7,572 nt of DNA from an uncultured Rothia sp. (GCA_937935205.1 CALGXU010000315.1:1-7572); one strand, 5' to 3'; counted from the first letter of the stretch, positions 1-6,621 are shown. Notes: generated by a model from the sequence alone, not told the origin. Made by a program: numbers and translations.

Positions 1-2357
1 TCCGATCTGGTAACGTCCGCACGCAGGGCAAGCCCCACGCGGCGGGTCTTCGCGCGAATCTGCTCCGGGGTCAGACGCTTGCGGCGCGAACGCGGAGCGG
101 GATTCTGAGTGAATGAACTCTGCGCGGATGAACTCTGCGGTGCGGGGCTCTGGGACTTCGGAGCCTGGGGCTCGGCATCCTGCGATGCGTTCGGCGCAGG
201 TTCATCGCCCGCCGCGGCATCGTTCTGATGCGCAAGGTCCTGATGAGTGAGGTCCTGATGCGCGAGCGCAGCAGAGCCCTCGGGAGCCTGCTGGCTCACC
301 GTTGCTTCGTGCAATGCCTGCTCCTCGTTCAGTGCCGAGTCAGCCTCGTGCAGGGCACTGTCAAGAGACAGGTAGCCCTCCTCAGTCTCCACGAAGGAAT
401 CCGGCACGGAGCCCTCCGGCGAACCCATGTGAGTGTACTCGTAGGGGATGTGCGCATTATTGATTGCGTCCATCCACTCGGCGAGGGTCACGCGGCGACC
501 GGTCGCAACCAGTCGGTAGCTACGCTCCATGGGCGAGGGGAAGTTACCCGGGTAGGGTTCAATCTCCTCATCATCAAAAGAAGCATCCTCGGCGGGAGTA
601 CTCTCGGAGAAGGTAGCCTCAGCATCAATAGATTCGGTCGCATCGGCGGACTGCGCGAGCTCCTCATCCTCGTTGCCGAAGATACGCGCCGTGCTAATCG
701 ACGCCACATCAAAACCGGTGGTTGGCACCAGCGCCAGCTCCGTGGGAACATCCAGCAGCTGCAGCACCGACTCCAACGCCAGGGTGTTGCTCGTATCGCG
801 CAGGTACGCATTCAAGCGGCGGCCGGTAATGGAGTCAGCCTCCACCCCAAACATCGCCATGACATTAGCGATGCCCTGCTCGATTTCATCCTCATCGGAA
901 CCGAAAATCTTCGAACCCGACAGCTCCGGGGCGCTACCGGGAAGCTCCGAGAGCAGATCCTCCAGCACACCGCCAAAACGTGCGACTTCCTCACGGCTGA
1001 GGGCACGATTCAGACGCTTAGGCACGCGCTGCCAGGTGAACTCCTCCACGATGTTCTCGTAGGGTTCACCGAACGCCTCCAGGTACCACTCCTCATCCGA
1101 GTAGGGGTCGCGGGCGGGCTCCTCATAGACCACCAGGTGCTGCTGGTTCGCGTTACCCTCAGCAATCAGGGCATTGCAGTTCAGCAGACCCAGCAACGCC
1201 ATCAGGTCCACCGGGTCGGCAGAAATGAGGGTCCACTCCCCCGCCGGCGCGGCAACAACCTGCCGGGTACCGGCAGGAAGGTACGCCAAAAGAAGCCCGG
1301 TAATCATGTCAATGGGCAGGTCAACGAGCATGGCGGCGTCACCGTCCACCAGGAACTCCAGCTCACCCTGTCCATTGGGCAGCTCCTCCCACACGGTCGC
1401 CTCACCCTCGAGGGCGGCACCGGTCACCGGCAGCTGATCCACCAGCTGCGCCACGTAATCCTCAACGGGGGTACCCACGTGCAGGTGGCCGTCAGCGACC
1501 TCCAGCACGTTCATGTAGCCCTCATCGTCCACGGCGCACAGCACGTAGAGCTGCACCTGATGCTCACCCATCTCGTAGGCAATCAACTCCGGGGAGGCGG
1601 CGGTCGCCTCAATGAGGGCGGCAATCAGCTCCTCATCGGTCGTGGAACGAGCCATGATGCGGCGGCGCTGAATCTTCTCCTCCAGCTCCATGGTCTGCTC
1701 GATGCGCTCATTGCGCTGCTTCTCGGCGGTGCGCTCCTCATCCTGGGTGCGCAGGTACTCGGGGCTATCCGATTCGCCGGTTCCGGCGGGTGCCGGGGCG
1801 CCGTCCCACATGCCGGTGAGCTTATCGACGGTCCACTCTTCGCTCTCCAGGGCGGCGGCGAGGCGGTCAACCTTCGTGCGGTCGTTCCAGGCGCGCTGCG
1901 TATCGGGGTCTTCTGCCTTCACCTCGTCGTGCATGCTGCGGGCTTCACGAATGAGGTTCAGAATGGTTGCGGCAACGTCGTCAACGGCGGGGTCGTCGCT
2001 CTCGCTGGAGTAGACGAGGTCGCCCGCCAGCTCGGCGGAGTGCTCACCGTACTCGAGGGCGATACGCGCCCAGACGGGGGTGTACCCGGGAAGGATGTTC
2101 GAATCATCGTCGAAGTCGCCCGCAAAGTCGTTTGAAAGCTCGTCTTCACCATCCTCTGCGGGAGCATCAGAGAAGCCCAGCGAGCCCTCCTCAGCTACAG
2201 ACTCAGTGGCAGACTCGTCTACAGATTCGCCGGCGGACTCGCTAGCAGGGTCCTCTACAGCATCATCAGCGAAGGCGCGCTGAGACCACGGCGTGACCTG
2301 CTCATTCAGCTCATCATCCGCGTTCTCTCGATCCCAATTCTGCTCGTTCTGAGCCAT
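1..2357 (-). CDS. Large acidic hypothetical protein (3'-truncated by the window edge)
   Basis: Reading leftward from ATG at 2357 there are 785 codons without a stop, and the frame runs off the window, so the C-terminus is missing. I do not recognise the family. No signal peptide or membrane segment is seen, so it is probably cytoplasmic. Residues 1-90 are low-complexity and rich in Asp, Glu, Ser and Ala. About 205-235 is a highly charged, possibly coiled-coil helix. Residues 240-560 look globular. About 562-605 is an acidic linker, and 606-665 a second small ordered block (MERSYRLVATGRRVTL). About 690-755 is Gln/Ser/Pro/Ala-rich with HQDL repeats. A basic patch, RSRRKRLTPEQIRAKTRR, follows at about 756-773. 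KIFGSDEDEIEQ (483) recurs as RIFGNEDEELAQ (558). The start is supported by AAGGGAAGG five bases upstream. It lies 118 bases downstream of ffh on the same strand, so co-transcription is possible. The gene call is firm; the function is unknown. Confidence 0.88.
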   Translation of the reverse strand, partial: MAQNEQNWDRENADDELNEQVTPWSQRAFADDAVEDPASESAGESVDESATESVAEEGSLGFSDAPAEDGEDELSNDFAGDFDDDSNILPGYTPVWARIALEYGEHSAELAGDLVYSSESDDPAVDDVAATILNLIREARSMHDEVKAEDPDTQRAWNDRTKVDRLAAALESEEWTVDKLTGMWDGAPAPAGTGESDSPEYLRTQDEERTAEKQRNERIEQTMELEEKIQRRRIMARSTTDEELIAALIEATAASPELIAYEMGEHQVQLYVLCAVDDEGYMNVLEVADGHLHVGTPVEDYVAQLVDQLPVTGAALEGEATVWEELPNGQGELEFLVDGDAAMLVDLPIDMITGLLLAYLPAGTRQVVAAPAGEWTLISADPVDLMALLGLLNCNALIAEGNANQQHLVVYEEPARDPYSDEEWYLEAFGEPYENIVEEFTWQRVPKRLNRALSREEVARFGGVLEDLLSELPGSAPELSGSKIFGSDEDEIEQGIANVMAMFGVEADSITGRRLNAYLRDTSNTLALESVLQLLDVPTELALVPTTGFDVASISTARIFGNEDEELAQSADATESIDAEATFSESTPAEDASFDDEEIEPYPGNFPSPMERSYRLVATGRRVTLAEWMDAINNAHIPYEYTHMGSPEGSVPDSFVETEEGYLSLDSALHEADSALNEEQALHEATVSQQAPEGSAALAHQDLTHQDLAHQNDAAAGDEPAPNASQDAEPQAPKSQSPAPQSSSAQSSFTQNPAPRSRRKRLTPEQIRAKTRRVGLALRADVTRS

Positions 2358-2362
2358 TGATA

Positions 2363-2371
2363 CCTTCCCTT
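2363..2371 (-). promoter_or_regulatory. Ribosome binding site of the acidic hypothetical gene
   Basis: The minus strand reads AAGGGAAGG, then five bases (TATCA), then the ATG at 2357. This purine-rich site supports ATG 2357 as the start and argues for independent translation after the gap behind ffh. Confidence 0.6.
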
Positions 2372-2408
2372 CACACACCCGTTCATGCACCCAAACCGGG
2401 CACCATAC

Positions 2409-2449
2409 CGGTACGGGTGCGCCCCGTCACCACGTGCGCACCCGTACCG
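2409..2449 (-). terminator. 14-bp perfect hairpin downstream of ffh (terminator or attenuator candidate)
   Basis: Bases 2409-2422 pair perfectly with 2436-2449 around a 13-base loop (CCCGTCACCACGT). Overlapping it, GCCCC at 2449-2453 pairs with GGGGC at 2459-2463 around TTAAC. On the minus strand the small hairpin forms first after the ffh stop, then the large one. No U-run follows in that direction, so a classical intrinsic terminator is not proven. Alternatives are a partial terminator that lowers expression of the downstream acidic gene, or an mRNA-stabilising 3' structure for ffh. Confidence 0.5.
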
Positions 2450-2475
2450 CCCCTTAACGGGGCTCATATTTGCTC

Positions 2476-4053
2476 TTACTGCAGGAACTTCTCGAAGCCC
2501 TTCGGCAGGTTCATGCTGGACAGATCCATCTCCTGGTTCTGAGCCTGCTGACCGAATGCAGCACCGGCGCGAGCCTGCTGCGCCTTAGCTGCTGCCGCCT
2601 CCTGCGCCGCACGCTTCTGCGGGTTGCCGGAGCGAGCCTTCTTCTTCTTGTTGTTCTTCGCGTTCTTACGAGCGCCACCCGCCGCAGCCGCCATACCGGG
2701 CATCTGCATACCACCGGGCATGCCGGGCATCTTGCCCGACGCAAGCTTCTTCATCATCTTCTGAGCCTGAGCGAAACGCTCCATCAACTGGTTCACCTCA
2801 GACACGGTCACACCCGCACCCTTAGCGATACGGGCACGGCGAGAACCGTTAATGATGCGCGGAGCCACACGCTCGTGCGGGGTCATGGAGCGAACAATCG
2901 CCTCCACGCGATCAATCTCGCGCTCATCAAAAGCCTCAAGCTGCTGACGCATCTGAGCCGCACCGGGCATCATCATGAGCAGCTTCTTCATGGAACCAAG
3001 CTTACGAATCTGCTGCATCTGAGCCAGGAAGTCCTCAAAAGTGAAGTCTTCCTGATCGATGAACTTCTTCGCCATGCGGTCGGCTTCAGCCTTATCCCAC
3101 TGAGCTTCAGCCTGCTCAATCAGAGTCAGGATGTCACCCATATCCAGGATGCGGCTTGCCATACGGTCCGGGTGGAACTGCTCAAAGTCGGTCACGTTCT
3201 CACCGGTGGAGGCGAACATAATCGGCTTGCCGGTCACCGAAGCCACCGACAGAGCCGCACCACCGCGGGCGTCACCATCAAGCTTAGACAGGACCACACC
3301 GGTGAAGTCCACACCCTCGTTGAAGGCGTTAGCGGTGTTCACGGCGTCCTGACCAATCATCGCATCGATGACGAACAGAACTTCGTGCGGCTCAATAGCG
3401 TCACGAATGTTACGTGCCTGCTGCATGAGCTCAGCGTCAACACCCAGACGACCCGCGGTATCGACAATCACCACGTCGTGCAGCTTAGCGCGAGCCTCAG
3501 CCACACCGTCACGTGCCACCTGCACGGGATCGCCGGTGGGTACGTCAAACTCGCTGGTCACACCGGGGTGCGGTGCGTACACGGGCACGCCCGCGCGCTC
3601 GCCAACAACCTTCAGCTGGGTCACCGCGTTGGGGCGCTGCAGGTCGGATGCAATCAGCATCGGGGTGTGGCCCTGGCCCTTCAACCAGTGAGCCAGCTTG
3701 CCCGCCAGGGTGGTCTTACCGGCACCCTGCAGACCCGCCAGCATGATGATGGTCGGGCCGCTCTTCGCCATGTTGATGCGGCGGGTCGAACCGCCGAGGA
3801 TGCTCACCAGCTCCTCGTTCACGATCTTGACGATCTGCTGGGAGGGGTTCAGCGCCTCGGAAACTTCCGCACCGAGAGCGCGTTCCTTCACGTGAGCGGT
3901 AAATTCGCGGACCACGGGGACGGCGACGTCAGCGTCGAGCAGGGCGCGGCGGATTTCGCGGACGGTTGCATCAATGTCTGCCTCGGAGAGGCGGCCCTTG
4001 CCGCGCAGGTTCTTAAAAGTTGCCGTCAAGCGGTCGGAGAGAGAATTGAACAC
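2476..4053 (-). CDS. ffh: Signal recognition particle protein Ffh (SRP54 GTPase)
   Basis: Ffh binds the SRP RNA and the signal sequences of nascent membrane and secreted proteins, then docks with FtsY at the membrane in a GTP-dependent cycle. The 525-residue product is the usual length for actinobacteria. The N domain covers about 1-95. The GTPase domain carries P-loop GLQGAGKTT (107-115), DTAGR (198-202), SKLD (256-259) and STGEN (282-286). GDILTLIEQAE (306-316) begins the Met-rich M domain, with MKKLLMMMPGAAQM (355-368) and the RNA-binding helices around INGSRRARIAKGAGVTVSEV (401-420). A Gly/Met-rich then Lys-rich tail (440-482) and an Ala/Gln-rich end follow. The start codon is GTG at 4053; an in-frame TGA three codons upstream rules out a longer form, and MFNSLSDRLT matches the family N-terminus. 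No convincing Shine-Dalgarno is seen, so expression may be leaderless or weakly initiated. Confidence 0.98.
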   Translation of the reverse strand: MFNSLSDRLTATFKNLRGKGRLSEADIDATVREIRRALLDADVAVPVVREFTAHVKERALGAEVSEALNPSQQIVKIVNEELVSILGGSTRRINMAKSGPTIIMLAGLQGAGKTTLAGKLAHWLKGQGHTPMLIASDLQRPNAVTQLKVVGERAGVPVYAPHPGVTSEFDVPTGDPVQVARDGVAEARAKLHDVVIVDTAGRLGVDAELMQQARNIRDAIEPHEVLFVIDAMIGQDAVNTANAFNEGVDFTGVVLSKLDGDARGGAALSVASVTGKPIMFASTGENVTDFEQFHPDRMASRILDMGDILTLIEQAEAQWDKAEADRMAKKFIDQEDFTFEDFLAQMQQIRKLGSMKKLLMMMPGAAQMRQQLEAFDEREIDRVEAIVRSMTPHERVAPRIINGSRRARIAKGAGVTVSEVNQLMERFAQAQKMMKKLASGKMPGMPGGMQMPGMAAAAGGARKNAKNNKKKKARSGNPQKRAAQEAAAAKAQQARAGAAFGQQAQNQEMDLSSMNLPKGFEKFLQ

Positions 4054-4165
4054 GAGCCGTGATCACTTTCTTAACGTTGAGGTGGCCCCCAGCCGCGAAG
4101 GCGAACGGGGATGGTTAGTCAGTCTTTAAGGATACAGGATGCGCGCTTTCTCCCCCGCCTCCACC

Positions 4166-4174
4166 TGTGGATAA
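4166..4174 (-). promoter_or_regulatory. Consensus DnaA box (TTATCCACA), isolated
   Basis: The plus strand reads TGTGGATAA, the exact reverse complement of the consensus DnaA box. It lies about 110 bases upstream of ffh and just upstream of the weak ffh -10 candidate. A one-mismatch copy, GTATCCACA, lies at 4530-4538 beyond the tRNA. Two scattered boxes do not make an origin. A single exact 9-mer is not very improbable by chance in a window this size, so a role in regulation or DnaA titration is only a possibility. Confidence 0.35.
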
Positions 4175-4363
4175 GTGGCGCCGGTTCACCCTGAGCTCAG
4201 GATTTACGCTCAACGTCCCCTCCCGCACCCCTCAGCAAATGCGCAGCAGGTACCAGACTTACCCCCGTGTAGAGGCGCAACAGAAACCCTCAGCAGATGT
4301 TCCGCACCCCGCCTCAGCCTGCTCAACACGTCAGATAGATTAGATTTTCTAGACAGCCTGGGT

Positions 4364-4369
4364 TAGAAT
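4364..4369 (+). promoter_or_regulatory. Putative -10 element of tRNA-Leu, inside a 12-bp palindrome
   Basis: TAGAAT lies 31 bases before the tRNA 5' end, giving a predicted start near 4376. It sits in the perfect palindrome TTAGAATTCTAA (4363-4374), so the same -10 reads on the minus strand too. No good -35 is found at 16-18 bases upstream; the region is AT-rich (4331-4350). Confidence 0.4.
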
Positions 4370-4381
4370 TCTAAAGGTGTT

Positions 4382-4395
4382 ACGCACGAATGCGT
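4382..4395 (+). other. Hairpin in the tRNA-Leu 5' leader
   Basis: ACGCA, tetraloop CGAA, TGCGT form a perfect five-bp hairpin ending five bases before the tRNA. Given the predicted transcription start near 4376, it would make up most of the leader that RNase P removes. A processing or stability role is inferred. Confidence 0.4.
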
Positions 4396-4400
4396 GATAC

Positions 4401-4483
4401 GCCCGAGTGGCGGAATTGGCAGACGCGCCTGACTCAAAATCAGGTTCTTCGGAGTGTGGGTTCGAGTCCCACCTCGGGCACCA
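4401..4483 (+). tRNA. tRNA-Leu, anticodon CAA
   Basis: The 83 bases fold as a class II tRNA. The acceptor stem is GCCCGAG (4401-4407) with CTCGGGC (4473-4479), followed by A and an encoded CCA. The anticodon stem is CCTGA/TCAGG (4428-4432, 4440-4444), with loop CTCAAAA and anticodon CAA at 4435-4437, reading UUG. An extended variable arm (4445-4455) precedes the T arm GTGGG-TTCGAGT-CCCAC (4456-4472). The long variable region with anticodon CAA identifies leucine. It is a stand-alone plus-strand gene between two minus-strand genes, with its own leader and terminator. Confidence 0.97.
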
Positions 4484-4489
4484 ACGCAG

Positions 4490-4527
4490 AAGCGGCGGGA
4501 AAGTTTGAAGCTTTCCCGCCGCTTTTT
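4490..4527 (+). terminator. Intrinsic terminator of tRNA-Leu
   Basis: A perfect 14-bp stem pairs 4490-4503 with 4511-4524 (core GGCGGGAAAG / CTTTCCCGCC), with a seven-base loop and a run of five T at 4523-4527. It starts seven bases after the CCA, a textbook position. Its GC-rich stem can also form on the minus strand. Confidence 0.9.
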
Positions 4528-4580
4528 GCGTATCCACAGTACACCCCCGCACATCAGATGCAGCAACGGTAGGGACGCAA

Positions 4581-4626
4581 GAAACCGCCGCCCAGCCGTG
4601 AGAATTCACGACCGGGCGGCGGTTTC
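4581..4626. terminator. Long bipartite hairpin in the convergent tRNA-pyk gap
   Basis: GAAACCGCCGCCC (4581-4593) pairs perfectly with 4614-4626. Inside, CGTGA (4597-4601) pairs with TCACG (4606-4610) around GAAT, leaving small internal loops. It lies where tRNA and pyk transcripts converge, so it probably stops read-through from either side. On the minus strand the stem is followed by TTGCG, so its U-tract is poor. Confidence 0.65.
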
Positions 4627-4646
4627 TATATAGCGGTTTCTATATA
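4619..4646. repeat. Two perfect tandem copies of a 14-bp AT-rich unit
   Basis: GCGGTTTCTATATA occurs at 4619-4632 and again directly at 4633-4646. The first copy overlaps the right arm of the neighbouring hairpin, so it may have arisen by slippage at the stem edge. The pair also creates an inverted repeat: TATATAG (4627-4633) with CTATATA (4640-4646). Confidence 0.8.
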
Positions 4647-4686
4647 TCGGGCAGTATATTCCGGGAACTAGCCCCGACCGCCCCTG

Positions 4687-4709
4687 AAAAAATCACTCAG
4701 AAAGAGTAA
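4687..4709 (-). terminator. Proximal pyk terminator (weak stem, six-T tract)
   Basis: Reading leftward after the pyk stop, TTACTC pairs with GAGTGA (six pairs, one G-U) around TTTCT, followed at once by TTTTTT (4687-4692). The stem is short but the U-tract is perfect. With the long hairpin at 4581-4626 it would give two-stage termination. Confidence 0.55.
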
Positions 4710-4714
4710 GCGGC

Positions 4715-6178
4715 TTAGCGCTTGACCTCATCCTCCGCGTAGGGGCGCAGTGCCTCACGCTCACCCTCAGCGCCGTAGACGCGGTGTACCTGAACCATGT
4801 TGGTGGTACCTGCGCGGCCCGCGGGAGCACCGGCAGCAACGACGACCAGGTCGCCAGCTTCTGCCAGGCCGTTCTTGAGCAGGTACTCGTCCACGAAGGT
4901 GAAGATAGCTTCCTGATCAGTAATCATCTCAACCTGCTCAGCTTCAACACCCCACAGCATGGACAGGAAGGAACGAACCTTCGAGCTGGTGGTGAATGCA
5001 ACCACGGGGGTCTCGGGACGCAGACGTGCCAGACGACGTGCCGAGTCACCGGACTGGGTGAAGGTCACGATGAGCTTCGCATCCAGTTGGTCGGCGATGT
5101 TCACTGCTGCACGAGTGATTGCGCCACCGCGGGTGCGGGGCTTGCGGTCCAGCTCGGGCACGCGGTACAGACCGCCCTCTTCGGTGTCCTTGACGATTGC
5201 GGCCATTGCCTGCAGGGTCAGAATCGGGTACTTACCGACCGAGGTCTCACCGGAGAGCATCACTGCGTCTGCACCGTCGAGGATTGCGTTAGCGCAGTCA
5301 GAAACCTCTGCACGGGTGGGAACGGGGTTGTCGGTCATGGACTCGAGCACCTGGGTTGCCACGATGACGGGCTTTGCCCAGCGGCGTGCCATGTCGATAG
5401 CCTTCTTCTGGACGAGAGGAACCTCGGAGAAGGGCAGCTCAACACCGAGGTCACCACGAGCGACCATGATGCCGTCGAACTTGTCGATGATGTCCTGCAG
5501 GTTCTCAACTGCCTGGGGCTTCTCGATCTTGGCGATGACGGGTACGCGAATACCCTCTTCTTCCATGATCTTGTGGACGGGGTCAACGTCTGCACCGGTA
5601 CGGACGAAGGAGAGTGCAATGATGTCTGCACCCATCTTCAGTGCGAAGCGCAGGTCGTTTGCGTCCTTCTCGGTCAGCGCGGGCAGGGAGACTGCTGCGC
5701 CGGGCAGGTTGATGCCCTTGTTGTTGGAGATGGGACCGCCGACAACCACGCGGGTGCGAACGCGGGTGGGAGTTACCTCAATAGCTTCGAGGCGGATCTT
5801 GCCATCGTCGAGCAGGAGCTTGTCGCCGAGCTTTACGTCGCCGGGCAGGCCCTTGTAGGTGGTGCCACAGATTTCTGCGGTACCTTCAACGTCTTCGGAG
5901 GTGATGGTGAAGTCTGCGCCGGGCTCAAGGTATTCCTTGCCGTTTGCGAAACGCTCGAGGCGAATCTTGGGGCCCTGCAGGTCGGCGAGGATAGCAACGT
6001 CCTTACCGAGCTTTGCAGACTGTTCACGGATGGTGTTGTAGCGTGCCTGGTGCTCGGCGTGGTCACCGTGGCTCATGTTCAGACGGGCGACGTTCAGGCC
6101 AGCCTTGATTGCCTCGGAGATCTTCTCGGGGGACTCGATTGCCGGACCGATGGTTGCAACGATTTTTGCGCGCCTCAT
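4715..6178 (-). CDS. pyk: Pyruvate kinase
   Basis: Pyruvate kinase transfers phosphate from phosphoenolpyruvate to ADP, giving pyruvate and ATP in the last step of cytoplasmic glycolysis. From this start the protein is 487 residues, typical for bacteria. It shows MRRAKIVATIGPA at the N-terminus, ARLNMSHGDH (31-40, substrate Arg32), DLQGPKIRL (66-74), active-site IAKIEKPQAVENL (215-227; catalytic Lys217, metal ligand Glu219), MVARGDLGVELP (238-249; Asp243) and MLSGETSVGKYP (307-318). The C-terminal regulatory domain follows. Leu67, Gln68, Lys71 and Leu74 match the set known from K+-independent enzymes. An in-frame ATG at 6205 would add nine residues, but ATG 6178 is preferred: AAAGG lies eight bases upstream and family members start at this point, while ATG 6205 has no ribosome binding site. 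The gene is transcribed alone, toward the tRNA. Confidence 0.97.
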   Translation of the reverse strand: MRRAKIVATIGPAIESPEKISEAIKAGLNVARLNMSHGDHAEHQARYNTIREQSAKLGKDVAILADLQGPKIRLERFANGKEYLEPGADFTITSEDVEGTAEICGTTYKGLPGDVKLGDKLLLDDGKIRLEAIEVTPTRVRTRVVVGGPISNNKGINLPGAAVSLPALTEKDANDLRFALKMGADIIALSFVRTGADVDPVHKIMEEEGIRVPVIAKIEKPQAVENLQDIIDKFDGIMVARGDLGVELPFSEVPLVQKKAIDMARRWAKPVIVATQVLESMTDNPVPTRAEVSDCANAILDGADAVMLSGETSVGKYPILTLQAMAAIVKDTEEGGLYRVPELDRKPRTRGGAITRAAVNIADQLDAKLIVTFTQSGDSARRLARLRPETPVVAFTTSSKVRSFLSMLWGVEAEQVEMITDQEAIFTFVDEYLLKNGLAEAGDLVVVAAGAPAGRAGTTNMVQVHRVYGAEGEREALRPYAEDEVKR

Positions 6179-6186
6179 GTACCTAA

Positions 6187-6191
6187 CCTTT
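6187..6191 (-). promoter_or_regulatory. Ribosome binding site that decides the pyk start
   Basis: The minus strand reads AAAGG, eight bases, then ATG at 6178. The alternative ATG at 6205 is preceded by GTGGCCAC with no purine-rich site. This favours the 487-residue product. Confidence 0.65.
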
Positions 6192-6318
6192 GTGTGTTGT
6201 TTCATGTGGCCACTGAAGGCTCACACTGATTTTCCGGGGAAGACTAATGTCAAATTCCCAATTATTCCCACGTGTTCTAACAGGTAACCACATGCCGGAT
6301 GCGTGGGACTCTTTCTCA

Positions 6319-6324
6319 ATTATA
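6319..6324 (-). promoter_or_regulatory. Putative pyk -10 element (TATAAT)
   Basis: A perfect TATAAT on the minus strand would start transcription near 6312, giving a leader of about 134 bases. At the correct distance the -35 (TACCCA) is poor, so an activator may be needed. A perfect TTGACA on the same strand (6248-6253) lies within that leader, but it has no good -10 after it. Confidence 0.45.
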
Positions 6325-6482
6325 GGGGTTTTAAGCCCGCTTGGGTATGGTTCCCCCAACTCTTTCCACCGAAGAATTTGTGTTTCACATCGCATTTTGA
6401 GCACCACCTCCCACCCGTCAGGCACGCCATGGAAAGCCAGTTTTCACGCCCACCACCCCAGCTCACCCCCGACTCACCTCGG

Positions 6483-6502
6483 AAAGTAAATTAGGGTACT
6501 TT
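6483..6502. promoter_or_regulatory. Inverted repeat AAAGTA-N8-TACTTT, operator candidate
   Basis: Perfect six-base arms are separated by AATTAGGG. It lies about 130 bases upstream of the flavodoxin -35 and about 160 from the pyk -10, so it could bind a dimeric regulator of either gene. No known regulator is assigned. Confidence 0.3.
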
Positions 6503-6621
6503 TCACCCATAGAACCGACCATTCATTACGCAATATTTAGTCACACTCGATAACCTTCGGGCGTGTTTCAAAAACCTAGAGACACTCAGAGTGGGCTATG
6601 AGAAGATAGATAGGGCATCCA

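Larger units (their letters stand above)
4054..4400. other. Non-coding gap between ffh and the divergent tRNA-Leu
   Basis: These 347 bases hold no credible gene; the one open frame (from GTG 4175, plus strand) has no ribosome binding site. The ffh promoter must lie here. A weak candidate -10 is TATCCT on the minus strand (4129-4134), but there is no good -35. GTGATCAC at 4059-4066 is an 8-bp palindrome just upstream of the ffh GTG. A consensus DnaA box is listed separately. The tRNA promoter occupies the right end. Confidence 0.7.

Noticed and set aside
4166..4538. Replication origin suggested by DnaA boxes
   Set aside because: Only one exact and one near box are present, with no box cluster, no AT-rich unwinding region of note and no dnaA, dnaN or parAB genes nearby.
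4349..4609. Open frames on both strands over the tRNA (products containing GGTRTHTPKNLILSQARLP, PRWDSNPHSEEP or EWRNWQTRLTQNQVLRS)
   Set aside because: These are translations of tRNA-Leu and its terminator, a well-known false protein pattern; the tRNA fold fully explains the sequence.
6178..6205. Longer pyruvate kinase starting at ATG 6205
   Set aside because: There is no ribosome binding site before it, the extra nine residues are not part of the family N-terminus, and AAAGG is well placed for ATG 6178.
228..6229. Three long plus-strand open frames (228-2135, 2470-4062, 4784-6229) opposite the minus-strand genes
   Set aside because: Each is exactly codon-aligned with the gene opposite and stays open because that gene avoids TTA, CTA and TCA codons. 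The products show no recognisable domains.
6183..6494. Short open frames on both strands in the pyk-flavodoxin spacer
   Set aside because: They overlap promoters and the pyk start, lack convincing ribosome binding sites, and show no family resemblance.
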